Part shown: one piece after another, positions 55,362 through 64,000 of the stretch
Numbering within the stretch: the stretch's first letter is position 1
Layout: the number at the start of each line of letters is the position of its first letter
Assembly: GCA_026075535.2 (NCBI GenBank)
Contig: AP026546.1
Span: 3,720,001-3,784,000, forward strand
From: Tricholoma matsutake
Lineage: Eukaryota > Basidiomycota > Agaricomycetes > Agaricales > Tricholomataceae
Reading direction: 5' to 3'
DNA length: 64,000 nucleotides
The notes under the pieces: model-generated
What the model saw: the letters and a program-made list of their open reading frames with translations, nothing else
Databases searched by the model: none
What the model was told of the DNA's origin: nothing
Made by a program: the position numbers and the translations under genes

Positions 55362-57516
55362 TCATCCTTCCCCTGGATCATCATCCCCCTCATCATCCCC
55401 AGCCGCCCCACTACTCATCATCCCAAGCGCCGCAGCTGCACCCGTCCCAAGCTCCGGCCCAAACGCCTCTATCGCATCCAAATCCCTCTCCAAATCAAAC
55501 TCTTCCCCTCCCATACCCGTACCCATACTCATCCTCATCCTCATCCCCATCCCACCACCACTCCCACTCCCACCCCCAGTACTCCCATCACCCCCACAAA
55601 CCACCCTCAACCTCCTCACCTCCCTCCTCAACCTCTCAATTTCCTCATCCCTCCTCTCCACCCTCGCTTTCAATATCCGTATATAATCATTCCCACACAT
55701 CAACAACTGCAGCTTACTCACACCCTTATTCGGGCCTTCCCCCCCCGCTTTGGGTGGACCCCGTGGCGGAAGCGCACCTGGCAAGATCGGCTCGTCGGTG
55801 AATCGGTCGTCGGAGGTGGGGAGGGGGATAGGAGGGAGGAGTAGGCGGAGATCGTCGAATGTGGTTTTGAGGGAGTCCCGCCGCTTTTGCTCGGCGGCTT
55901 TGTGCGATGTTTTGCGTCCTTGCATATTTGGAAAGGAGGATGCGAGGGATGTGGTTGTTGTTGTTAGTCCGACTGATGAGGTAGTACCGGCTAGAAGAAA
56001 AAAGATGATGGCGTCAGGAAAGTAGAGCAGGAAGAAGAAGGAAGAAAAGGTGGGAGACGGACCTGGTAAGATGGCTTTGAGACTTGGACTGACGAGTGAA
56101 TTGGCTGTTTTTCGTGGCGTCCTTGTTCGCGACGACGAGGGGGTGTCGCAACCCGCTTTAGATTGTTTCGTCGCTGCTTTACTTTTTGGATCGGGTTTGG
56201 GAGCTATTGGCTGCTTCGAAGGAGGGGCTAGGCTGCTGTTGATCCCGAGCCGGCCTAGGTTCATTATGCTTGCGGGCGTAACGGGTGTGAGCTGCGTGTT
56301 AAAGTTTGGAGAAGGGGGTGGATCGAGGTTGGTATCCTGCGAGGTGTTTGATGTGGAAGATGACGACGACGATATTGCGAGGTTAGTTGGGATGGGCGGC
56401 GCAGGTGGCGGCATGGATAGATCGACCGGCGAAGGTGTATCCCCCGGTGCTTCCGCCAAGCTTCCTTTCCGAGAACGAGTCGAGCGAAGAAGTGGAGTAG
56501 AGTTGGTAGACCTAGAACCACGATACAGTTTCTTATTCTGAGTACTGGGGTTGGTTGGCCGTATAGCAGGGGACTGTTTCTTCCTGGAGGGTTGCATGCC
56601 GTTTTCGTCGTCGCTGGAGGATGCTTGGCGTTTATTCGACGAGGAAGATGTGGTATGCATAGATTGCTGATTAGCGCCTAGCCATGGGCTAGTAAGGGGC
56701 GAAATATCAAAGTCGACGTCTGCAGCAGACGGAAGAGAGCGGTGTAGGGGGCTTGTGCGGAAGGCGATGTGTTCTGGGGCCGACGTGGATCCACGAGGTG
56801 GGGCATAGTTGGAGTTTACAGTTTGGCTCGCGATGGGTGTAGAGGTGTGATCCATATTGGGGTTATGGTAGTCTTGGGGTTGGGGCTGGTCTACGTAAGA
56901 GTTTAGACTCATTGGAGAGACGTATTCCATTGAAGGTTGCGGGTGCAAGTCGCCTGATGGTCCTGATGCTAATACTTCAATCGGACTGGTTGCAGAGCCA
57001 CAACTTGAAAATCGCATACCGGGTGTAGGTAGGCCATTGAATTGCGTTGAAGGCTGCCTGGTGTCTGTTGGAGAGGGATTTTGAAGAAGTCCTGTAGTCT
57101 GGCCGCTGATGAGTGCGATCTGGAGAGAATTGGGGGTTGTTCAATGTGGCATGAACATGAAAAAGAAAGTTCAGTTAGCATACCTGCTGTTGAAATATCT
57201 GATTCTGAAGCTGCTGGAGCTGTTGAAGCTGAGTCAACTTGAACTGTTGTTCTAGCAACGAATGGGGGCTGTATGATTGAGGAGAGACAGCAGAAGAGTT
57301 ATCGATTCCCTGCATGTGCATAAGGAGATCCATGTTAATTTGATTATTTATTGTTGGCTGCAGGGACTGCTGGATTGCAGTTGGATGATGAGATGAAGAT
57401 GCCGGGTTATAAGGGTAGATAGACTGGTGATGTTCCATGTTCTGATTTGAAGTTTCAGTATGAAAGAAGGAAGACATGAAGTCCTTTTGCTGCTGTTCTT
57501 GCGAATGCGCATCCAT
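55362..57516 (-). CDS. bHLH transcription factor, 3 exons, about 672 residues
   Basis: Exons 57516-57184, 57119-56063 and 55990-55362. Introns are 64 nt (GTATGCTAAC...CTCCAG) and 72 nt (GTCCGTCT...TTCTAG); the second keeps frame if unspliced. A Gln/His-rich N-terminus and a long low-complexity Ser/Pro/Thr middle lead to the basic helix-loop-helix (roughly residues 485-585). Basic region: KTSHKAAEQKRRDSL, with His, Glu and Arg at the E-box-contacting positions. Helix 1: KTTFDDLRLLLPPIPL. A loop of about 45 residues with PRGPPKAGG. Helix 2: VSKLQLLMCGNDYIRILKAR, running into a leucine-zipper-like DEEIERLRREVRRLRV. A Gly/Met-rich, acidic tail follows. A nuclear regulator; its targets are unknown. 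It is the best preserved gene here. Confidence 0.88.
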
Positions 57517-58336
57517 CGTAGTTGAGTGTCCAGAAACAAGGAACGAAGATAGAAACTCAAATTGCTTTCAGGTCCATCAAATCACGCGATCACTTTATAT
57601 TACCGGCCCGATCTTCCCTTCTTCCCTTCTTCTCCATCATATCCGACGTTTCAAATCTTCATTCCATTTCAAGTTCATCACTACTGTCACCGCCATAAAA
57701 TCGTACTCTCTACATACTCCTATGTACTGTCCTATACTTTCCTTCTTTCACCCATGTACTGACAGGCGCGAGAAACACGTATCAGGGCCGCTTGATCATC
57801 TTGATCTGGACCTTAAATTTCCCCGCCATCGTCCCATGCAGGGATACGTCATCCACATATGGATCTCCTCAGTTCCCAACACGATTAGTATACTTGTTCG
57901 GTATTTTACGGACTTTGGAGACTCCAAATGGCAGGCCAACAATTAGTAGAGTAGTACCACACCACACCCCAGTGGTTGTGACTCTTGTCGGCGTCGGTAT
58001 ATATATATATATATGGCAGAGCACGTACAGGAATATTGCATGTACAAGTTGTACAACCTGCTCGGTCCCGAGGTATTACTAGGCGGTGCCCTTCCTCTTT
58101 TATCCTTCAATCGCATCTCATAACAAAAATATATCACATACGGGAAGGCATTTGCGTCGCGGTCGTTTATACATAGCTCAACTTGAGTTCAAAGCAGCCT
58201 GCAGGACGTTCCTCCGACTCTGAGCCACAAGTTCTCGGGCACGTAAATAGATCACGGTCCATCGATGTGGGTCTGTATACTCGATAGGTTAGCTCATACA
58301 ACGGAGTAGCGTTGTTTGGGCCCCAACGGTTGCATC
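57517..58336. other. Upstream region of the bHLH gene
   Basis: No ORF with family features. It has a pyrimidine-rich stretch near 57600-57770 and a (TA)n tract at about 57997-58014. It probably contains the bHLH promoter and 5' UTR, but I cannot assign elements. Confidence 0.45.
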
Positions 58337-58422
58337 TAGTGTTGCCAACGGCGCGGCTCGGGGCTGCGAGCCGTCAAGCCGAGCCGGTCCGGTAAATCGG
58401 CTCAGGGCTATACCCGGCTCAG
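58337..58422. other. Possible hAT-type terminus with GGCTCG-rich DNA
   Basis: It begins TAGTGTTGCCAACGGCGCGG and continues with repeated CGGCTC/GAGCCG motifs directly up to the duplicated MFS segment. TAGTGTT is a hAT-like terminus, and motif-rich subterminal DNA is usual for hAT. I could not find the opposite end, so this is tentative. Confidence 0.35.
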
Positions 58423-58731
58423 ACGGCCGAACGAAAGGCCTAGGTGAAGACATGGAATTATATGTTTGTCGCTGACAGTCAGAGCACACACCACTGAAAA
58501 ACCCAGTAGAGATGTAGCCGGATGATGGACCACCGCCTCGTACGTCGATAACATAGGTTACACTCCATCCTGGCATATAACACATCATGGGCCGAATCGT
58601 TAAGCAAAGCCAAAGGATTACAAACCTCCAAGGGTGACTTCAACCCCGACATAGACAAAACTGAAGAAGGCGAGAAGATGTACAGTTTTCTGCGATAGAA
58701 TCTGGCGAAACGTGCTATCGCTACTAGTTCC
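58423..58731 (-). pseudogene. Captured 309-bp copy of the MFS gene with introns
   Basis: An exact inverted copy of 53576-53884, including two introns, so it arose from DNA and not from mRNA. It contains neither a start nor an end of the gene. It lies next to a possible hAT terminus, and about 4.5 kb separates it from the source with the bHLH gene in between. Confidence 0.85.
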
Positions 58732-58734
58732 ACC

Positions 58735-59277
58735 TATCCTTCCCACATTACCTAACATAATAGTTGACATGATCCCATCACATGGTGACTAGAAATGTGT
58801 GCTAAATCAAGTGATATCCCTTGCCCGCCAACATATCCAATAAGTTCAACTTGTGATAGAATAAGAGAAAGCCCTGCCACTGCATTTGCCACTCCCATCC
58901 CTGCCCCAACCCTGCCCTTCTACTGCGCCAGGTATGTTCAGAGCTAGTTCGGTTCCCATTGCATCAGTGCCCATCAGTGTCTATTTCGGCTCCTCCAGCC
59001 CGGCTCCCCTCCCTCAAGGTCATTAGCTCGAGCTCATCACCAGCAACCTCCACTCATCACGCATCCCACCTTTCTGTAGCGCCAGGTATGTTCAGATATT
59101 GGGATTATGGTGTGGAGTAGAAGTTTGTAGGGATTTTATGGTGGGTGTTCAGGATAAGGTAGAACATCTCGTATTCCCCTATACTACAATGTACCTATGT
59201 TATGATCTATAAATACATTGTGTTCTATTTTTATATGTGATGCACTAGTGATGCACTGATGTGATGTGCTAGGATTG
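58735..59277 (-). other. Probable Copia 3' end: LTR remnant
   Basis: On the minus strand the Copia frame ends and a purine-rich GCTTGAGGGGGA (about 59290-59279) leads into TAGTCAATCCTAGCACATC. This looks like a polypurine tract followed by LTR. The motif CTGAACATACCTGGCGC occurs twice (near 59090 and 58940). The LTR end is not defined. Confidence 0.4.
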
Positions 59278-60125
59278 ACTATCCCCCTCAAGCCTAGCAC
59301 GGTTGAGTCCATAGGAATGGTTAAATATATAATTGAAAAGTTAAATTTCTCGCCTTTCAGCTTCTTGGGAGCAAGGTTCCGAGTTGTATCATCAGAATCT
59401 GTTACACCCATTGGCGGTGTGCTACCTGCAGACTCCCCTTCAGGGGTGTAATTTCAATATGGTCAGGAGTTTTAGGTCGTTCTGAAGGTGTAATATTCTG
59501 GAAGTTGTGAGAGGTAAGTACTTTGCGAGTTTCTGCATTGTAATATTTTACTGCCCCAGCGCCATGATTAGGGCACGGCACGGGTATATTTCCTCATACC
59601 CTTACCCATACCCATGAACACCATACCCACATGGGTATGGGTATGGTGTTACCGCGGGTTTCCATGGGTTACCTGTGGTTATTCGCGGGTTTCGAGAAGA
59701 ATACATATTTTAATAACTTATTACACTAAACTAAGTTAATAGAAACCCCCTTGCTTGTGTTTGGAGCAAGGGAGGGGGTGGTGGTGCCTGTAGTCAATGA
59801 AAACAAAACAAAAAACCCCCCCTCTTGCATTTGGAGCGAGGGAGGGGGGTGGTGCCTGTAGTTGCCAAGAACAGAATGAGTAACCCCCCTGCTCACATTT
59901 GCAGTGAGAGAGGGGGGGGTGCTGCCTGTAGTCATCGATCCCTGTTTCCACCCCATGAGCAGTTGGGTCCTTGGGTCCTCCCCCTGGTCATCATCATCAT
60001 TCCACCCGCTATCCACCCCACGAGCAGTTGCTCGTGAGGCTGGGGCAGGTGGTGTGCTGTCGTGACGTGACAGCATTGGCATGGGGTCGTTCCATGTGAG
60101 CTCCTTGTTCCTAGGGAATTCCAAT

Positions 60126-60227
60126 CTAGGAAATGAAAGAAACAAAATAGTTAGTTTACAAAAAAAGAAACGAACAAAAAAAAAACTTACCATGGGCCCA
60201 AACAATGCGATCACATCGTTTGGGCCC
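60126..60227 (-). other. hairpin-intron module 9
   Basis: Minus strand: hairpin GGGCCCAAACGATG/GCATTGTTTGGGCCC (60194-60227), then GTAAGT (60190), GTAAACTAACTA and TTTCCTAG (60126), 65 nt. Confidence 0.7.
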
Positions 60228-60295
60228 AGGTGACATGGCACTGTTGGGTGTGTGTTGTTAGCTGTCATCATCCATCATTATCAGTAGTTTAGAAC

Positions 60296-60396
60296 CTGAA
60301 AAAAAAGAAACATAATCAATTAGTTTACAAAAAACAAGAAATGAAACACAAAAAAACTTACTATAGGCCCAAATGATGATTGACATCATTTGGGCC
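60296..60396 (-). other. hairpin-intron module 10
   Basis: Minus strand: hairpin GGCCCAAATGATG/CATCATTTGGGCC (60366-60396), then GTAAGT (60361), GTAAACTAATTG and TTTTTCAG (60296), 66 nt. Confidence 0.7.
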
Positions 60397-61699
60397 ATGC
60401 TATGGTGGTGGTTGGATCATCGTATAGTTTAGAATCAGACATGTCGTGAGTATTCAACAAGGTCAGATGATTACTCACCTGACCAAAATCTGGGTACTGG
60501 CATACCCGCACATACCCATAACACTGTGGAAAAGGGTACAGTGTTGCCCAGGTATGGCAATCCCATACCTGTACCTGTACCCATGCATACCCATGACCGG
60601 AAACACATGGTGTTACCTGTACCCATGCCATGCCCTAGCCATCATCGTAGCCGATGTATGCTCAGTGTTTTGATTTTGGTAGCATTTTTCGGGGTTTCTT
60701 GTAGTAATATCCATATGTGGCTTCCAAATTCCCATAAATGTGATATGTTGGGTTTTATTTTATACCATCCTTCATAAGGTGTTGATTTCGGGAGATGTTT
60801 CATAAATGATCAGCTACAAAGATAAGCCGTGTGCAAAACTGCATATTCCCAAAGAAATTTGGGAAGTTGGTTGGCAGTTATCATGGTGCATGACAGTTCA
60901 ACAAGAGTCCTATTCATCTGCTCCACAATGCCATTCTGTGAAGGTGAGTATGGCGCAGTTAGTCTTACTTCTATACCACGTTCATTACACCATTTTTCCA
61001 ACTTCTTGTTTACAAATTCCTTTCCGCAATCAATTTGGATCCCCTTCAGTTTTTGGCCTTGAGTTATCAGATGTGCCAAATAATTTATTACCACTTGCAT
61101 TGAGTCCGATTTCTCTTTCAAACACTGGATGGTTATGTAGCATTTAGCATCGTCCACAAATAGCAAGTAGTATTGACTTCCATTTATAGATTTGATCACA
61201 TATTTTCCCCATAAGTCAATATGCATCAATTCTCCAGGTTCTGTTTGTTGTGTGGACAATTTAGAAAAGGGTTCTATGTGCTGCTTCACTTCAGTACATG
61301 TGATACAGTCTGGTTTAGGACTGTGTTTATCGATGTTGAATCCGTCAACCAAATTTCTATCCAATAATTTTTGTAGGCCAGAATACCCAACATGACCAAA
61401 GCATCTGTGCCAAGTTTCCCAATTGAGTGCCACATCATTATTGATGAATGATTGGTGATTGGCAGCTTCTATTGTAAGTGATGGGTGTTGGTCACATATA
61501 GTTAATTCCATCTTGTATAAGTGGTTGTTAACCTTGTTACCTTGCGCTATTTTCTTCCCCTCCTTAGTGATAAAGGTAATTCTTCCCTTTCCACCTGTAT
61601 GTCTTCTGCCAGCTGAGCCTGCATCCCATCGCCCCAACAAAATCAAATTATTCTGTGTTCCAGGTACATGGAGTGCATCCTCCAAGCACGAATAAAGAC

Positions 61700-63106
61700 A
61701 CCTTGTCATGACTAGCTGACTTCTCCTGCTTGAGAGTGAGATTGAAGGGAGGTGAGACATTGCTCATTGTCTTTGGTGCAATGTCCTTCACCACAAAGAC
61801 AGCAGATCCCATGCTTACACTTGTTAGGGCAAGGATCCATCTTGCAATTGCTGAAACTCCAGTTGTGACAAGGCACGTCTGCTCACTTAGCTTGGCCAGA
61901 GGAAGGAAATGGGGCAGCGCACTTATTAGTCAAGCAAGAAGACAAGGTAGTTGAGGGACTATGGAACTTCTGAGTGAGTAGTGGAAGGTTGAGTTGAGCT
62001 CTGTCATTCAGATGGAAAGGCCTTTGTGCATATTTGTCATGAACTTCAACATCAAACTCAATTGTGACTTGTGCATTGTTCGGTGCAGCCCAGAATAAGT
62101 CCGAAACAATTGAGCGATACACTTGAAGCTCCCTCTCTCTATGGCGAAAGAAAAAAGATGTCCCAGCAGACCAGGTGTTGAAAACTTGGAGCCAGTCTGA
62201 TTCGCTGCATAATTTGAGTTTAGAAAAAACTTGCTCCTTCTTGACAAGTGCGTAGCCAGCTCCAAAATCCTTAGGGTCATCATGGTGATCATAGCCTTTT
62301 TCCATAGATGCAAATAGCTTCTCGAAATTGACGAAATGATCGAGGATGATTTTGCACCAAATTGTTCAAGGCAAAGGAACAGCCACTGAAGCGAACTGCA
62401 CCTTATTGATGAGGGCTTCTTGGGTTGCTTGAGGACCGAAGACCGCAAGAAGCTCTTGAGTCTTCTCCAGATGAGCATCAGCCTCTGCCGAGAAAGCCAG
62501 TTTGGTCAGATGAGGGGCTTTGGCCAGCACAGCAGCAGGTATAGCTCCTTTAGAGTTCGGGATTCCCAGGAAGTTGGCAACTTCATCGGTGAGGAGAGTG
62601 GAAGAAGGGGATGGAGCTGGGTGAGACCCGATTCCCTGCAGTTGGTTGACTTTTGCCCGAAGGACAGCCCAAGCAAGGGCATTTGCTGCATCGATCGGAT
62701 TAGGGGGTGCAAGAGCCTGATCTGCTGGCAGAGGAGGAGGACCTGGGGCTCCTTGCTGACTGCAATGCTGCAACACTTGATCCACATAGTCTTGCACTTC
62801 TTCAGGAGAGACCCCTGTTTCATTGAGGAAATTGAGGAAGGTGTTGACTGAAGTGCAACCTGAGACTGCATCCTCGACAAGGCACTGACAGATCTCAGTC
62901 TGGACCTGAATGAGCTCAGCCTCATCAGGGGCCATGGGTAGATTTTCGAGTGCTCTGGGAAGATTGATGACATCCGAAGGTGCAGGCAAATTGACTGGAA
63001 CAGCAGGAATAGGAGGTTCATACAAATCTCCAGCATCAGACATTGAGAGTAAGATGGCGAGTGAAGTGAGCAGAGATACAATGAAAAAAGAAGCTGAGCC
63101 ATGCAA
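61700..63106 (-). pseudogene. Retroelement gag-like ORF with CCHC-like end
   Basis: A minus-strand frame from about 63045 (MSDAGDLYEPPIP), through an Ala/Pro-rich part, to a TGA at 62366-62368 where Arg would fit. It continues in frame with FGAGYALVKKEQVF, WLQVFNTWSAGTSFFFRHRE and VYRSIVSDLFWAAP. A frame change near 61883 leads to CPNKCKHGICCLCGEGHC, a zinc-binding cluster. The WLxxFxxW...YRxxIxxLF pattern reminds me of gags of DIRS-type elements more than Copia gags. It joins Copia protease sequence near 61700, so either it is this Copia's gag or two elements have been fused. Confidence 0.5.
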
Positions 63107-64000
63107 AGAGTTTATGAAGATTCAACTGGAAATGGTAGCGAAGCTAGAAGATCACAGTTGAATTGACATAAGATAGAAATGGAATCAGAAAAGATCTTAC
63201 GATGTAAGATAGTTGCTGTAGATTGATGGCAGAGCTGGAGCTCCTGAAGCCAATAATAACAACTATCTTGAGAAAGTAAGATCAAAACTGGAAAGATGCA
63301 CGAAGTGCTCACCTGTACTGCAGAGCGACATGGAAGTCAAGAGTAAAGCTGTACAGGAGAAATCTCCTATTATGCCAAACTGTTCATGACAAGGCCTCGA
63401 CTATAACTCTAGCACTGAGCCACAAACAGCACAACAATTGGAGTGAGATAGGGTGAGCAGAGCTTGGCGCTGAAAGGTGGGTGTACCCCTTGAGAAAGCT
63501 CAGAGGCCTTTGAAAACTCTCCTTACCCTTGGAACCCATGTTTACACCGACCAACAACTGCAGGCAGGCAGCAATGAGAAGAAAACACCTCCAGCAATGC
63601 CACTGATGGTGATGACAAGTGTGCATTGTGCTGGCTTGGCCTTGAGTCAAAGGATACTACATCATTGGCACTTCTGTTGTGCTACTCTCTAGTGGTTTTA
63701 TTAATATTATGTAAAATGTAAGATACTCAACTAGATCACGTGTTTGAATGGATTTTGTGCAAATTCATCCATGGATCACTTTGGGTAAAAAAGAAGCCTG
63801 AGGAAAGTTGCTAATACATTTTTGGAAGGACCTTGCAAAAACACTGAGCCTATTCTGTCAGTTGTGTGAGAGAATTGTACAACTTTTAGTTCTGAATTTG
63901 GGTTTCTGATCAAGCCAGATTTCCCAACTTTGTTTGATGCAATCCTCCGGAGCTTTGACAGTAGAGATTTTCAGTCCAGATTATTTTCTGAACTTCAAAA
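63107..64000. other. No gene recognised
   Basis: About 0.9 kb upstream of the gag-like ORF. No supported ORF or repeat. It could include the leader of that element. Confidence 0.45.

Larger units (their letters stand above)
59569..60637. mobile_element. Second-type hAT-like element carrying hairpin-intron modules
   Basis: 1069 bp. Left end TAGGGCACGGCACGGGTAT, right end ACCCATGCCATGCCCTA, subterminal GGGTATGGGTATGG repeats. The flanks GCCATGAT (59561-59568) and GCCATCAT (60638-60645) match at 7 of 8 bases. The target duplication is supported independently because the Copia frame is split exactly here. The interior holds three GC hairpins (59750-59925), two CACGAGCAGTTG cores (59955 and 60020) and two hairpin-intron modules (60126-60227 and 60296-60396). 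Termini are unrelated to the composite family, but the interior is shared with it. Confidence 0.8.
59278..61700 (-). pseudogene. Ty1/Copia pol (protease end, integrase) split by a hAT-like element
   Basis: Minus strand. Protease C-terminal part (LEDALHVPGTQNNLILLGRW), GAG-pre-integrase finger (ETWHRCFGHVGYSGLQKLL ... CITC), integrase core with MHIDLWGKY, GIQIDCGKEFVNKK and SQNGIVEQMNRTLVE. A TGA at 60810-60812 follows, then the same frame continues (FMKHLPKSTPYEGW, ISHLWEFG). At IGYDDG the frame is cut by 59569-60637 and resumes at 59568 with AGAVKYYNAETRKVLTS and GSTPPMGVTDSDDTTRNLAP. The RT and RNase H domains are missing, so the element has an internal deletion. Confidence 0.8.

Noticed and set aside
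55250..56541. Long plus-strand ORFs opposite the bHLH gene
   Set aside because: Low-complexity Pro/Ser/His translations of the antisense strand of a well-supported gene with clear introns and domain.

Overview
This window is a transposon-dense stretch of a fungal nuclear genome, most likely an Agaricomycete (inferred). Introns are about 45-75 nt with GTRNGT starts, CTRAC branch points and YAG ends. The retroelement, PIF/Harbinger and NACHT-ankyrin families are of basidiomycete type. There is no bacterial, organellar or rRNA sequence. Only three to four loci look like ordinary host genes: a NACHT-ankyrin NLR (44.4-51.2 kb, minus), a 13-exon MFS transporter (52.4-54.5 kb, plus), a bHLH transcription factor (55.4-57.5 kb, minus) and a relic last exon of a second MFS gene.

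Layout. 1-8.5 kb: hAT-like composite elements, two solo LTRs and pieces of PIF/Harbinger transposons. 8.55-18.83 kb: a third composite element split by a Gypsy retrotransposon (Gypsy-D, 10.57-18.32 kb, TSD GGTGG). 19.4-42.7 kb: a Russian-doll nest. An old Gypsy-A gag-protease ORF (right half 39.67-41.8 kb, left half 21.1-21.86 kb) is cut by Gypsy-B (21.86-39.67 kb). Gypsy-B itself contains the young Gypsy-C (23.34-29.19 kb, TSD ACTCT), a 2.0-kb composite element (34.18-36.18 kb) and a foldback hAT element inside its 3' LTR. 44.4-51.2 kb: the NLR, whose ankyrin region is interrupted by about 1 kb of foreign fragments. 52-58.7 kb: MFS and bHLH genes, plus a perfect 309-bp inverted copy of part of the MFS gene. 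58.3-63.1 kb: a Copia element carrying another hAT-like insertion and abutting a foreign gag-like ORF.

The most unusual signal is the composite element family (copies ending at 2198 and 2653, and copies at 3725-6827, 8554-18833 and 34176-36176). Each complete copy has short TIRs (one end CAGTAATTTACACT-like, the other GAGRTCTTTACACT-like) and 7-of-8 matching 8-bp flanks. Inside are subterminal tandem arrays, tRNA-like A/B-box modules that always point outward toward the nearest end, rows of GC-rich hairpins, and a 160-bp higher-order repeat. They also carry repeated modules in which a perfect GGGCCCAAACGAC-type hairpin sits next to what reads as a complete spliceosomal intron of 59-68 nt. The same hairpin-intron modules occur in a second hAT-like element (59569-60637) with unrelated termini.

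Two further themes recur. Nearly all in-frame stops in the retroelements are TGA where arginine CGA is expected, and all three differences between the Gypsy-C LTRs are CpG transitions, which points to methylation-linked C-to-T decay. Gypsy-B and Gypsy-D each carry an antisense gene between pol and the 3' LTR, encoding a coiled-coil protein with a C-x2-C-x6-C cluster.
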